From: Pontibacterium sinense
GTDB taxonomy: Bacteria > Pseudomonadota > Gammaproteobacteria > Pseudomonadales > Balneatricaceae
NCBI RefSeq assembly: GCF_015209595.1
Contig: NZ_JADEYS010000005.1
Span: 124,001-188,000, forward strand
Direction: 5' to 3'
Length of the DNA stretch: 64,000 nucleotides
Shown here piece by piece: positions 46,012 through 57,865 of the stretch. Below the pieces are notes generated by a model. It was not told where the DNA came from. It did not search any database and worked only from the letters and a program-made list of their open reading frames with translations. How positions within the stretch are numbered: the first letter of the stretch is position 1; each line of letters begins with the position of its first letter. A program made the translations under genes and the position numbers.

Positions 46012-46490
46012 GCCGTCTGACCCATCTGGATGAACAGGGCAACGCCAATATGGTGGATGTGTCCGAAAAAGCAGTGACCACTCGCGAAGCAACCGCGTGT
46101 GCAGAAGTATTGATGACGCCGGAAACCTTACAGTTGATCACCGAAGGTGGCCATAAAAAAGGTGATGTGCTGGCCGTGGCACGTATTGCAGGTATTCAGG
46201 CTGCGAAACGCACCAGTGACCTGATACCGTTGTGCCATCCGCTGATGCTGAGCAAAGTCACTGTTGATCTTGAACCAAACGCTGAGCGTAACAGTGTTGA
46301 AATTAGTGCCACCTGCAAGTTGGCGGGCCAGACCGGCGTAGAGATGGAAGCGCTGACGGCTGCGTCGGTTGCTGCACTGACGATCTACGACATGTGCAAA
46401 GCGGTTGATAAAGGTATGGTGATCAGTGAAGTGAAACTGCTGGAGAAGAAAGGCGGTAAGAGCGGTCACTGGCAGGCGGGAGATAAATAA
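46008..46490 (+). CDS. moaC: Cyclic pyranopterin monophosphate synthase MoaC
   Basis: 160 residues with [15 protein letters not shown] and the active-site region [20 protein letters not shown] followed by [10 protein letters not shown], where the conserved Lys and Asp lie. It completes the conversion of the MoaA product to cPMP. AGGAG lies inside the end of the preceding acyltransferase gene. The stop overlaps the moaD ATG by one base. Confidence 0.97.
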   Translation: MSRLTHLDEQGNANMVDVSEKAVTTREATACAEVLMTPETLQLITEGGHKKGDVLAVARIAGIQAAKRTSDLIPLCHPLMLSKVTVDLEPNAERNSVEISATCKLAGQTGVEMEALTAASVAALTIYDMCKAVDKGMVISEVKLLEKKGGKSGHWQAGDK

Positions 46491-46744
46491 TGGTTACTCT
46501 GGTGTACTTTGCCAGCTTTCGCGAAAAGCTGGGGCAGGACCGTGAACAGATGGATCTGCCTGCGACGGTATCAAATGTAGCGGATCTGATTGGGCATATT
46601 GTCAGTGATCGTGATGCGGTCTGGCAACAGACGTTACAGGCCGCCAATGTGCTGGTGGCGGTGAATCAGGAGATGGTAGAGGAAGATCACCCGGTCGCTG
46701 ATGGTGACGAGGTGGCGTTCTTTCCGCCAGTAACAGGAGGTTAA
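46490..46744 (+). CDS. moaD: Molybdopterin synthase sulfur carrier subunit MoaD
   Basis: 84 residues, ubiquitin-like fold, ending in the required Gly-Gly (FFPPVTGG), whose C-terminus is thiocarboxylated by MoeB and donates sulfur to cPMP. The catalytic partner moaE would normally follow but does not; a PlsC-type gene is next. The codons for the Gly-Gly tail also form AGGAGG, the Shine-Dalgarno of that next gene. Confidence 0.95.
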   Translation: MVTLVYFASFREKLGQDREQMDLPATVSNVADLIGHIVSDRDAVWQQTLQAANVLVAVNQEMVEEDHPVADGDEVAFFPPVTGG

Positions 46745-46747
46745 GGA

Positions 46748-47485
46748 ATGGCTCAGAAAGACTCCCCGTTACTTTATGTGCGGGCGGTAATCTATTACAT
46801 CGGCTTCTATCTGGTCACGATCGTGTATTCCTCGATGTGTCTGTTGATTGCTCCGATGATGCCGTTTCGCGCGCGTTTTAAGTTGATCACCGGCATCAAC
46901 TTTTTCTATATGTTCTGGCTGCGGGTCTGCTGCGGTTTAAAAGTTGATATTCAGGGCGCAGAGAAGTTGCCCAAAGATAGCAGTTACGTGGTGGTATCGA
47001 ACCATTCCAGCGAATGGGAAACCTTGTTCTTCCAAACGATGGTGCGTCCGCAGAGTGCGGTGTTAAAGCAGGAGTTATTGAAAATTCCTTTCTTTGGCTG
47101 GGCGTTAGGTTTGCTGAAGCCGATTGCGCTGGATCGCAGTAAGCGTCGTGGTGCGTTGAAGCAGTTGCTGAAACAAGGAAAAGAACGGCTGGAAGAGGAC
47201 ATTCCGGTGCTGATCTTTCCGCAAGGTACGCGCGTACCGGTGGGGAAAACGGGTAAGTTTAACAAAGGTGGTGCGATGCTAGCAGCCAGTGCCGGTGTGC
47301 CCATTATTCCTATCGTACATGACGCGGGCATCTTCTGGCCGGGAAAAAGTTTTGTGAAATATCCCGGTACAGTGACGGTCAAAGTGGGGCCGGTTGTGGA
47401 TACCCATGAGCGCACGGTCGACGAAGTGCACGAAGACTCTGCCGGTTGGTTGCTGGAAGAGATGAAGAGGATGAACGTCGCCTGA
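46748..47485 (+). CDS. plsC: 1-acyl-sn-glycerol-3-phosphate acyltransferase
   Basis: 245 residues. Two hydrophobic stretches at about 13-40 precede the catalytic motif NHSSEWET, where the usual HX4D appears as H86-X4-E91, a form common in this PlsC subgroup. The second motif is FPQGTR (157-162), with Gln in place of Glu. It makes phosphatidic acid from lysophosphatidic acid. A perfect AGGAGG lies 7 bases before the ATG and overlaps the end of moaD. Confidence 0.88.
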   Translation: MAQKDSPLLYVRAVIYYIGFYLVTIVYSSMCLLIAPMMPFRARFKLITGINFFYMFWLRVCCGLKVDIQGAEKLPKDSSYVVVSNHSSEWETLFFQTMVRPQSAVLKQELLKIPFFGWALGLLKPIALDRSKRRGALKQLLKQGKERLEEDIPVLIFPQGTRVPVGKTGKFNKGGAMLAASAGVPIIPIVHDAGIFWPGKSFVKYPGTVTVKVGPVVDTHERTVDEVHEDSAGWLLEEMKRMNVA

Positions 47486-47515
47486 TCGGCTTCCTTACTG
47501 TTAGCGCACGATTCA

Positions 47516-47541
47516 ACAGGTTGGGTGAAAACCCAGCCTGT
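47516..47541 (+). terminator. Hairpin after plsC
   Basis: An 11-bp stem, 47516-47526 with 47531-47541, capped by GAAA, just after plsC and facing the convergent gene. There is no T tract, so it may act as a Rho-assisted end or 3' protection. Confidence 0.5.
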
Positions 47542-47566
47542 CTCCTCGCCAAATTACACGGCGTTT

Positions 47567-48130
47567 TTAAACGCCATACTCTTCAAAGATCTCTTTCAGC
47601 CCCGGCTTATTCGCCATCATCTCTTCCCGATCCAGTCCCTGCAGTTCGTGCGGGAATACCAGCCAGTCTTCTGACTTGTGGATATAGTAATCCGGTTCCA
47701 GATCCGTTTTGTTGTTTGACGGTTTGTAATAAGGGGTGGCGATACGAATATCGTGTGGTGTATTCAGACGCGCTTTATCTTTTAATGTCTTGATCACCGC
47801 TTCAATACTCAGGCCTGTGTCAAAGACGTCATCCACAATCAGCAGTGAATCAGGCTGGTTGATATTGCGGACCAGATAATCCAGGCCATGGACGCGGACT
47901 TCCTTATTACGTGTGCCAATGCCTGCGTATGAGGATGTGCGGATGGCAATATGGTCGGTTTTGACACCCATGTTATCCAGCAGCTCTTGTACAGCGATGC
48001 CTACCGGAGTACCCCCGCGCCAAACGCCAACGATAAAGTCGGGACGGAAATCGCTTTTGAGCACTTCAAGCGCCAGACGGAAAGAGTCTTCCAGCAGTTC
48101 CTGCGCGCTTACATATACCTTATCAACCAT
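47567..48130 (-). CDS. Purine phosphoribosyltransferase family protein
   Basis: 187 residues from MVDKVYVSAQELLEDS. This start has AGAAGG 7 bases upstream; the frame is open 54 codons further, but that stretch is not protein-like. The PRPP-binding loop LIVDDVFDTG (97-106) and VGVWRGGTPVG (hood/PP loop) place it with xanthine-guanine/hypoxanthine phosphoribosyltransferases. It is divergent from a nucleobase permease, which supports purine salvage. The exact base cannot be read from the sequence. Confidence 0.88.
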   Translation of the reverse strand: MVDKVYVSAQELLEDSFRLALEVLKSDFRPDFIVGVWRGGTPVGIAVQELLDNMGVKTDHIAIRTSSYAGIGTRNKEVRVHGLDYLVRNINQPDSLLIVDDVFDTGLSIEAVIKTLKDKARLNTPHDIRIATPYYKPSNNKTDLEPDYYIHKSEDWLVFPHELQGLDREEMMANKPGLKEIFEEYGV

Positions 48131-48308
48131 AGTGGTGCCTTCTTCTATCTGTGGATCGGGTGGAAAGGCCGCTACTGTATGCAGTCTTTTTATAAGGTGC
48201 AACTTAAGACGAAGGCTTAATTGACATAAATTCGTGTCCTTAAATCTGAAGCCTGATAATCTTGCCGCCTTAATGATCCATCTTAGTCTCAAGAACGGTA
48301 AAGACTGA
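48131..48308. promoter_or_regulatory. Divergent control region of the purine salvage pair
   Basis: 178 bases. A consensus -35 TTGACA lies at 48221-48226 on the plus strand, but no convincing -10 follows at 16-18 bases. TATAAA-like sequence (48190-48196 on the minus strand) could serve the phosphoribosyltransferase. No PurR-type operator or riboswitch fold was recognised. Confidence 0.3.
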
Positions 48309-49607
48309 ATGAATGCACTGAATCAGTATTTCAAAATTTCCGAACGTGGCAGTGATATCAAAACCGAAATCCGGGCGGGTATTACCACGTTTTTGACCAT
48401 GTCCTACATCCTGTTTGTGAACCCTCAGATCCTGAGTCTGGCGGGGATGCCTGCAAACGATGTGGCCATTGCAACCGCGCTGGCGGCGGCTGTTGCAACC
48501 TTGATCATGGGTGTATTTGCCAACTACCCGTTTGCACTAGCGCCGGGAATGGGGTTGAACGCCTATTTCACCTTTGGTGTCGTCAAAGGTATGGGGGTTG
48601 ATTGGCAGATTGCGTTGGTTGCGGTGTTTATTGAAGGCCTGCTCTTTATGGCGCTGGCGATGACGGGGGTGCGTACCAAGCTGATTAACGCGATCCCGCA
48701 TTGTATTAAGATCGCCACGATGACCGGTATTGGTCTGTTTCTGGCGATTATCGGTTTTCAGGGTGCGAAGCTGACGGTTGATCATCCGGCGACATTGGTG
48801 ACCTTAGGCGATCTGCATGATCCGGCGGTGCTGTTGGCGTTGGCGGGGATCGTGTTGACGGCCGCGCTGGTGGTGAAGCAGGTTAAAGGTGCGATTCTGA
48901 TTGGTATTGTCAGCCTGACGCTGATTGCCTGGTTCTCCGGACTGTCACCAATGCCTGAATCGATCGTTGCCATGCCGAGCCTGCCTGAAGAAACCTTTAT
49001 GGCGCTGGACTTCAGTCAAATCTTTAATGCGACGTTGATCACTGTCGTCATCGCCTTTTTGTTTGTTGATATCTTCGATACGGCAGGGACCTTGCTGGGT
49101 GTGGGTCGTCTCGGCGGCTTCCTGAACAAAAAGGGTGAACTACCGGGTGCAGACAAGGCGTTTATGGCCGATGCCACCGGCACCACAGCGGGTTCCTTGT
49201 TGGGTACCAGTACAGTGACTACGTATATTGAATCGGCGACAGGTATTGAAGAGGGTGGGCGTACCGGCCTGACGGCTGTCGTGGTGGCCGCGCTGTTCCT
49301 GCTGGCCCTGTTTTTTACACCATTGTTTGTAGCAGTGCCTGCATTGGCAACCGCTCCGGCGCTGATTGTGGTGGGTGCGATGATGATGTCTGCGGCCAAA
49401 GAGATGGATTGGAATAAGCTGGAAGATGGTGTGCCGGCTTTCCTGACCATTATCGCTATGCCATTTACCTATTCTATTGCGCACGGTATTACGCTGGGGG
49501 TGATCTCCTACGTGCTGATCCACACCTTTACAGGTAAGGTTAGAGATATCCATCCAGTGATGGTGGTTCTGGCGGTTGCTCTAATCGCGTATCATGCCTT
49601 TATCTGA
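48309..49607 (+). CDS. NCS2/AzgA-type purine nucleobase permease
   Basis: 432 residues with about 12-14 membrane segments. AzgA/COG2252-type motifs: ALAPGMGLNAYFTFGV near TM3, LFVDIFDTAGTLLGVG, and TGTTAGSLLGTSTVTTYIES with GIEEGGRTGL. Members import adenine, guanine or hypoxanthine with protons. The neighbouring divergent phosphoribosyltransferase would trap the imported base as a nucleotide. Confidence 0.92.
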   Translation: MNALNQYFKISERGSDIKTEIRAGITTFLTMSYILFVNPQILSLAGMPANDVAIATALAAAVATLIMGVFANYPFALAPGMGLNAYFTFGVVKGMGVDWQIALVAVFIEGLLFMALAMTGVRTKLINAIPHCIKIATMTGIGLFLAIIGFQGAKLTVDHPATLVTLGDLHDPAVLLALAGIVLTAALVVKQVKGAILIGIVSLTLIAWFSGLSPMPESIVAMPSLPEETFMALDFSQIFNATLITVVIAFLFVDIFDTAGTLLGVGRLGGFLNKKGELPGADKAFMADATGTTAGSLLGTSTVTTYIESATGIEEGGRTGLTAVVVAALFLLALFFTPLFVAVPALATAPALIVVGAMMMSAAKEMDWNKLEDGVPAFLTIIAMPFTYSIAHGITLGVISYVLIHTFTGKVRDIHPVMVVLAVALIAYHAFI

Positions 49608-49623
49608 GTTATGCTGTGTCGAT

Positions 49624-49646
49624 ACGGGAGCCAAAGGCTTCCGTTT
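49624..49646 (+). terminator. Terminator after the purine permease
   Basis: ACGGGAGCC (49624-49632) pairs with GGCTTCCGT (49636-49644), one G-T pair, loop AAA, with only a short T run. The rest of the 244-base gap to fusA2 holds AT-rich sequence and no gene. TATCCT at 49809-49814 may be a -10, but lacks a good -35. Confidence 0.5.
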
Positions 49647-49851
49647 CAGGTGTTGTGAACGTGAACTTTACGAATCACCGGCTTCTTTAGTCCATCTGAA
49701 TAAATATGACCATTAGTGAATATCCTTAAATGACAAGAACTTAACCCGTTCGTGTTAAAAAAACCGGCTTTTCGCGGCGAATGGCTCCACTTGTGGGGCG
49801 ATTTCCTGTATCCTTTCGCGCAATATACGCCCCCAAATATCGAGAGATGAA

Positions 49852-51936
<2,085 letters not shown>

Positions 51937-51960
51937 TTTGGTATAAGCTACGCTGCTAAG

Positions 51961-51993
51961 AAACCCCGGTGATGTAAATCATCGGGGTTTTAT
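51961..51993 (+). terminator. Terminator after fusA2
   Basis: AAACCCCG (51961-51968) and GATG pair with CATC and GGGGTTT (51980-51990), with a two-base bulge, then TATTTTG. Confidence 0.8.
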
Positions 51994-52041
51994 TTTGCCT
52001 GTAAAAAGTGAGTGGTTTGTTTAAGGCTAAATTGCAGGCAT

Positions 52042-52069
52042 AAAAAAACCGCCATAGGGCGGTTTTTTT
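52042..52069 (-). terminator. Terminator of fabB (bidirectional)
   Basis: A7-CCGCC pairs with GGCGG-T7 around the loop ATAG. It lies 15 bases past the fabB stop on the minus strand and also backs up the fusA2 terminator on the plus strand. Confidence 0.88.
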
Positions 52070-52083
52070 GGTTTTCGTGCCGC

Positions 52084-53301
52084 TTAGCTCTGCAGTTTTT
52101 CGAATACCAGAGTAGCGTTGGTGCCGCCGAAGCCGAAGCTGTTAGACATTACGCGGTTTAGCGTCACGTTGTCTTCGCGCTTGGTTACGATTGGCAGGCC
52201 TTCAGCTGCTGGGTCGATTTCGCTGATATTAGCGGAAGCGCAGATGAAGTCGTTCTCTTGCATCAGCAGGCAGTAAACCGCTTCCTGAACGCCAGCTGCT
52301 CCAAGAGAGTGGCCGGACAGGGATTTAGTTGAGCTGACTTTTGGCATGTCGTCGCCGAAGGTTTCTTTCATTGCCTTCAGTTCCTGCATGTCGCCTGCAG
52401 GTGTGGATGTGCCGTGTGCGTTGATGTAATCAACCGGGCCATCGACTGTTGCCATTGCCTGCTTCATGCAGCGAACAGCGCCTTCGCCGGAAGGTGCGAC
52501 CATGTCGTAACCATCAGACGTTGCACCATAGCCTACCAGTTCAGCGTAGATTTTAGCGCCGCGTGCTTTGGCGTGTTCCAGCTCTTCGATAACCAGTACA
52601 CCTGCGCCGCCTGCAATAACGAAACCGTCGCGGTTTGCGTCGTATGCGCGGGAAGCTTCTTCTGGTGTTTCGTTGTACTTGCTGGACAGTGCGCCCATGG
52701 CGTCAAACATCGCTGTCTGTGCCCAGTGCAGTTCTTCGCCGCCGCCGGCGAATACTACGTCCTGTTTACCCAGCTGAATTTGCTCCATAGCGTTGCCGAT
52801 GCAGTGAGCGCTGGTTGCGCATGCAGAGGTGATGGAGTAGTTCACGCCTTTGATCTTGAATGGTGTTGCCAGGCAAGCGGAAACAGTTGAGCCCATGGTG
52901 CGGGTTACGCGGTAAGGGCCAACGCGCTTAACGCCCTTCTCGCGGGTGATGTCTGCGCTTTCTACGATGTTAGCTGCAGATGCGCCGCCAGAGCCTACAA
53001 CCAGGCCTGTGCGCTCGTTGGATACCTGGTCTTCGCTAAGGCCAGAATCTGCAATGGCTTCGTTCATTGCAATGTAAGTGTATGCTGCGGCATCACCCAT
53101 GAAGCGCAACAGTTTGCGATCGATCTTCTCGGAGAAGTCGATATCAATACTGCCTGCTACGTGGCTGCGGAAACCGCGCTCTTTGTAATCTTCCTGGAAC
53201 TTGATGCCGGAGCGGCCCTGTTGCAAAGACTCCAGGACAGATTCCTTATCTGTGCCCAGGCAGGACACGATTCCCATACCGGTAACTACTACCCGTCGCA
53301 T
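52084..53301 (-). CDS. fabB: 3-oxoacyl-ACP synthase I
   Basis: 405 residues with the KAS I catalytic triad C161 ([13 protein letters not shown]), H296 ([11 protein letters not shown]) and H331 ([11 protein letters not shown]). It elongates the cis-3-decenoyl-ACP made by FabA and so is needed for unsaturated fatty acids. The gene follows fabA on the same strand after 150 bases, the common gammaproteobacterial arrangement. The start M is [15 protein letters not shown], typical. Confidence 0.98.
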   Translation of the reverse strand: MRRVVVTGMGIVSCLGTDKESVLESLQQGRSGIKFQEDYKERGFRSHVAGSIDIDFSEKIDRKLLRFMGDAAAYTYIAMNEAIADSGLSEDQVSNERTGLVVGSGGASAANIVESADITREKGVKRVGPYRVTRTMGSTVSACLATPFKIKGVNYSITSACATSAHCIGNAMEQIQLGKQDVVFAGGGEELHWAQTAMFDAMGALSSKYNETPEEASRAYDANRDGFVIAGGAGVLVIEELEHAKARGAKIYAELVGYGATSDGYDMVAPSGEGAVRCMKQAMATVDGPVDYINAHGTSTPAGDMQELKAMKETFGDDMPKVSSTKSLSGHSLGAAGVQEAVYCLLMQENDFICASANISEIDPAAEGLPIVTKREDNVTLNRVMSNSFGFGGTNATLVFEKLQS

Positions 53302-53420
53302 GTGATGCCTCTCTTATTCCACTCGTTTATTTTATGCACAGCAAATAACCCAGTATTTCCCGATAATCTGTATCGTTTGGCAAATCGTCAATGATAAGAA
53401 TTATCAGCAATAGGGGTTAT

Positions 53421-53444
53421 GGCGGTCTTTATTGTAAGACCGCC
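53421..53444 (-). other. Hairpin between fabA and fabB
   Basis: GGCGGTCTT (53421-53429) pairs perfectly with AAGACCGCC (53436-53444). It starts eight bases after the fabA stop. There is no T tract on the minus strand, so it may set the fabA:fabB ratio by partial termination or mRNA processing. Confidence 0.5.
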
Positions 53445-53451
53445 AAATTGA

Positions 53452-53967
53452 TCAGAAGTCGTCAGTCGAAGTGAACAGACCAACGCGCAGATCTTTTGCG
53501 GTGTAGATTTCGCGGCCATCAACAGACATGGAAGCGTCTGCGATGCCCATAACCAGCTTGCGTTCGATGACGCGTTTCAGCTGTACGTGATAGGTAACTT
53601 TTTTGGCGGTAGGCAGTACCTGGCCGAAGAATTTTACTTCGCCAGAGCCCAGTGCGCGTCCGCGGCCTTTGTTGCCGCGCCAGCCCAGGTAAAAGCCAAC
53701 GATCTGCCACATAGCATCCAGGCCCAGACAGCCTGGCATAACAGGGTCTTCCTCGAAATGGCAGCCGAAGAACCAGAGGTCAGGATTGATGTCCAGCTCG
53801 GCAATGATTTCGCCTTTGCCGAATTCGCCACCGTCTTCAGTGATTGTCAGGATTCGATCCATCATCAGCATGTTGCCGATTGGAAGACGGGCGTTGCCCG
53901 GACCGAACATTTCACCGTGGCCACATGACAGCAGCTCATCGCGATTAAAAGAGGAAGGTCTTGTCAT
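53452..53967 (-). CDS. fabA: 3-hydroxydecanoyl-ACP dehydratase/isomerase
   Basis: 171 residues from [18 protein letters not shown]; the start at 53967 matches the E. coli length, whereas the frame is open for 23 more codons. Active-site H70 ([13 protein letters not shown]) and D84 (LGLDAMWQ) are present. It dehydrates and isomerises the C10 intermediate to start the unsaturated branch. The Shine-Dalgarno is weak. A predicted promoter lies 41-69 bases upstream. Confidence 0.97.
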   Translation of the reverse strand: MTRPSSFNRDELLSCGHGEMFGPGNARLPIGNMLMMDRILTITEDGGEFGKGEIIAELDINPDLWFFGCHFEEDPVMPGCLGLDAMWQIVGFYLGWRGNKGRGRALGSGEVKFFGQVLPTAKKVTYHVQLKRVIERKLVMGIADASMSVDGREIYTAKDLRVGLFTSTDDF

Positions 53968-54007
53968 TGGAAACTGTTTACCCAGATTTTTCTTAAAATA
54001 TCGCGTG

Positions 54008-54036
54008 ATTATACCGTTTTGGGCTCTGTGTGGCAC
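54008..54036 (-). promoter_or_regulatory. Predicted fabA promoter
   Basis: On the minus strand: GTGCCA (54036-54031), 17-base spacer, TATAAT (54013-54008). The -10 is perfect and the -35 is fair. Transcription starts near 54001. Confidence 0.5.
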
Positions 54037-54092
54037 GGCTTGTGTCAGTTAAAATCTGTAAAAAGTTTAAAACTTAAGGTGTAGAGGTCGTT

Positions 54093-54713
54093 ATGGAGCA
54101 CGCTTTTTGGCATGCACGTTGGGCGGAAGGTCGTATCGGCTTCCACCAGGATGAGTTTAATTCTCAGTTGCAGGCGTATTGGTCCGGCCTGGATGTGGGC
54201 TCGGAAGGGCAGGTGCTCGTGCCTTTGTGTGGCAAGAGTAGCGATATGCTCTGGTTACGTGAGCAGGGGCATCCGGTCATGGGTGTTGAGCTTAGTCAAA
54301 GTGCATGTGAAGCATTTTTCGCTGAGCGTAACGCGGAGCCAGTGGTTCGGCAGGGCGCGACTTATCTACATTACGGGTGTGATGGTGTTGAATTGCTGTG
54401 CGGAGATGTTTTCTCTTTATCGGCGGCTCAGCTGAAAGATGCGAGGGCGGTCTATGATCGTGCTGCATTGGTAGCGCTGCCGCCGGAAATGCGTAAACAA
54501 TATGCGCGGATGTTGATCGAGCGTTTGCCGGCGGGGGTGTCCGTATTGTTGATCACAATGGAGTTCGAAGGTGAGCAGGGGCCGCCGTTTAGTGTGGTGG
54601 AGTCTGAAGTAGGGGCGCTATTTTCGTCGCGCTTTCAGGTTGAGCGTTTGAGTGAGCGGGATGATAGTGCTGGGCGGCAGGATATAGCTTATCGATTAAC
54701 GGATAAAAGCTGA
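54093..54713 (+). CDS. tpm: Thiopurine S-methyltransferase
   Basis: 206 residues. SAM-binding fold with VLVPLCGKSSDMLWLREQGH, then GVELSQSACEAFF and DRAALVALPPEMR. The N-terminus MEHAFWHARWAEGRIGFHQ is typical of bacterial TPMT. Members methylate thiopurines and, in some bacteria, selenium or tellurium compounds. The physiological substrate is unknown. It is convergent with ispB and divergent from fabA. Confidence 0.93.
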   Translation: MEHAFWHARWAEGRIGFHQDEFNSQLQAYWSGLDVGSEGQVLVPLCGKSSDMLWLREQGHPVMGVELSQSACEAFFAERNAEPVVRQGATYLHYGCDGVELLCGDVFSLSAAQLKDARAVYDRAALVALPPEMRKQYARMLIERLPAGVSVLLITMEFEGEQGPPFSVVESEVGALFSSRFQVERLSERDDSAGRQDIAYRLTDKS

Positions 54714-54728
54714 GGTAAGGGCTGGGGT

Positions 54729-54756
54729 AAAAACGCCGGAGTGATCGTCCGGCGTT
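54729..54756 (-). terminator. Terminator of ispB
   Basis: AACGCCGGA (54732-54740) pairs with TCCGGCGTT (54748-54756). On the minus strand it is followed by TTTTT (complement of 54729-54733), eight bases after the ispB stop. It also lies just past tpm on the plus strand, but has no T run in that direction. Confidence 0.8.
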
Positions 54757-54763
54757 GGGGGGG

Positions 54764-55732
54764 TCAGGCTTTGCGCTTAACTGCAATGTCAGCCAGTTGC
54801 TTCAGTGTGTCTTTAAAGGAGCTGTCGGCCAATACGTCGAGTGCGGCGATGGCTTTGTCGGCTTCTTCTTGTGCGCGGGTCTGGGTGTAGGTAATGGCGC
54901 CTGTCTGGCGTACGATCGCCATGATGGGTTCCAGATCTTCCAGTCCACCCTTGCGGATTGCCTGACGAATCAGCTGGCGTTCTTCGTCATTGCCTTCACG
55001 CATGGCATGAATCAGTGGCAATGTTGGTTTGCCTTCGGCCAGATCGTCACCGACGTTTTTGCCCATCTCTTCTGCGGTGGATAGATAGTCCATTACATCA
55101 TCGATCAGCTGGAACGCAATGCCCAGGTGTCGGCCATACAGTCGCAAGGCTTCGCGCTGTTCGGCGGAGCAGTCCGCTAGAATTGCGCCTGATTCGGTGG
55201 CGGCTTCGAACAGCATCGCAGTTTTGCCCAGAATGACCTGCATGTAAGAGTCTTCTGTGGTGTCCGGGTTTTTTGCGTTCAGTAGCTGCAGGACTTCGCC
55301 TTCGGCGATCACGTTGGTGGCATTTGAGATGACCTGCATGATATCCATGCTGCCAATCTCAACCATCACCTGAAATGCGCGGGAATAAAGAAAGTCGCCT
55401 ACCAGTACGCTAGGAGCGTTGCCCCAGCGCGCATTGGCGGTGTCTTTGCCGCGGCGTAAATCTGAATTATCAACAACATCGTCATGCAACAGCGTGGCGG
55501 TGTGAATGAATTCAATGATTGCGGCAAGTGGGATGTGCTTGTCGCCATTGTAACCGCAGGCATTTGCACTCAGCAGTACCAGCAGTGGGCGGAGGCGCTT
55601 ACCGCCACTTTCTACGATGTAGTGGCCGATTTTCTCAACCAGCGGGACGTTGGAGCCCAGGTGGTTGACGATGTAATCGTTGACGGCTTCGAACTGTGGT
55701 TCGACTTGTGGATTTAGCTGATGTGGCTGCAT
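54764..55732 (-). CDS. ispB: Octaprenyl diphosphate synthase
   Basis: 322 residues. Trans-prenyl synthase with the first Asp-rich motif HDDVVDNSDLRRG (D84, D85, D88), the second IDDVMDYLS (D211, D212, D215), and GGKRLRPLLVLL binding the diphosphate. It makes the quinone side chain; chain length (C40 or otherwise) is not certain from the sequence. Its leader is an alternating AT run (about 55738-55755) without a clear Shine-Dalgarno. It is divergent from rplU, a common gammaproteobacterial layout. Confidence 0.95.
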   Translation of the reverse strand: MQPHQLNPQVEPQFEAVNDYIVNHLGSNVPLVEKIGHYIVESGGKRLRPLLVLLSANACGYNGDKHIPLAAIIEFIHTATLLHDDVVDNSDLRRGKDTANARWGNAPSVLVGDFLYSRAFQVMVEIGSMDIMQVISNATNVIAEGEVLQLLNAKNPDTTEDSYMQVILGKTAMLFEAATESGAILADCSAEQREALRLYGRHLGIAFQLIDDVMDYLSTAEEMGKNVGDDLAEGKPTLPLIHAMREGNDEERQLIRQAIRKGGLEDLEPIMAIVRQTGAITYTQTRAQEEADKAIAALDVLADSSFKDTLKQLADIAVKRKA

Positions 55733-55765
55733 GGCGTATATATATACATATAGGAGTATGGCCGC

Positions 55766-55794
55766 ATGCTAGGGACAGTGGCGGGCGGTGTCAA
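55766..55794 (-). promoter_or_regulatory. Predicted ispB promoter
   Basis: Minus strand: TTGACA (55794-55789), 17-base spacer, TAGCAT (55771-55766). The -35 is consensus. Confidence 0.6.
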
Positions 55795-55810
55795 GGATAG
55801 AGGTCAAGAG

Positions 55811-55839
55811 TTGCTCAATGTTGTTAACTGCTATATAAT
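55811..55839 (+). promoter_or_regulatory. Predicted rplU-rpmA promoter
   Basis: TTGCTC (55811-55816), 17-base spacer, TATAAT (55834-55839), followed by the GC-rich discriminator CGCGCGCCC, as expected of a growth-rate or stringently controlled promoter. The leader to rplU is about 100 bases. Confidence 0.7.
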
Positions 55840-55947
55840 CGCGCGCCCTAGTTCATCCAAATTAAGCTCCCTACCATATGGGTTGGCCATTAGAAGTAGG
55901 TCGTTTTTTAAACAGTAGCCGGATGAGCTGAATATACGGAGAAAATC

Positions 55948-56259
55948 ATGTACGCAGTAATTGTTAGCGGCGGCAAGCAGTACCGAGTTCAGGAAGGTCA
56001 AACCCTGAAACTGGAAAAGCTGGCAGTTGAGCAGGGCGCGAATGTTGAATTCGATCGCGTTTTGCTGGTTGGCAACGGTGACGACATTAAAGTCGGTGCG
56101 CCAGTTGTTGAAGGTGCTAAGGTAACCGCTGAGGTTGTTGAGCACGGTCGCGGTAAGAAAGTTCATATTCTGAAGTTCAAGCGCCGTAAGCATCACATGA
56201 AACGTCAGGGCCACCGTCAGTGGTTCACTGAAGTTAAAATTACTGGCATTAACGCCTAA
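55948..56259 (+). CDS. rplU: 50S ribosomal protein L21
   Basis: 103 residues, [20 protein letters not shown], and the C-terminal [17 protein letters not shown]21 binds 23S rRNA near L20. It is followed by rpmA and obgE, the standard order. The ATG follows CGGAGAA. Confidence 0.98.
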   Translation: MYAVIVSGGKQYRVQEGQTLKLEKLAVEQGANVEFDRVLLVGNGDDIKVGAPVVEGAKVTAEVVEHGRGKKVHILKFKRRKHHMKRQGHRQWFTEVKITGINA

Positions 56260-56284
56260 TTTTAATCTGACTGGAGAATAGATA

Positions 56285-56542
56285 ATGGCTCATAAGAAGG
56301 CCGCGGGTTCTACTCGCAACGGTCGCGACTCCGAGTCGAAACGTCTTGGTGTTAAGCGTTTCGGTGGTCAGGTTGTGACTGCAGGCAGCATCCTGGTTCG
56401 TCAGCGCGGTACTAAGTTCCACGCTGGTACAAACGTAGGTTGCGGCAAAGATCACACTCTGTTTGCTAAAGCAGACGGCGTAGTGAAGTTTGAAGTTAAA
56501 GGTCCTCATAAGCGTAAGTACATCACTATCGAAACTGCGTGA
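56285..56542 (+). CDS. rpmA: 50S ribosomal protein L27
   Basis: 85 residues, [20 protein letters not shown]; the N-terminal tail reaches the peptidyl transferase centre. There is no Firmicutes-type N-terminal prepeptide. A strong terminator follows, so obgE is mostly transcribed on its own. Confidence 0.98.
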   Translation: MAHKKAAGSTRNGRDSESKRLGVKRFGGQVVTAGSILVRQRGTKFHAGTNVGCGKDHTLFAKADGVVKFEVKGPHKRKYITIETA

Positions 56543-56545
56543 TAA

Positions 56546-57850
<1,305 letters not shown>

Positions 57851-57865
57851 GATTGAGGTACGTTT

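Noticed and set aside
53391-53407. Fur-box-like sequence ATGATAAGAATTATC between fabA and fabB
   Set aside because: It is a short AT-rich palindrome that occurs easily by chance; no iron-related gene is nearby, and the match to the 19-bp Fur consensus is partial.
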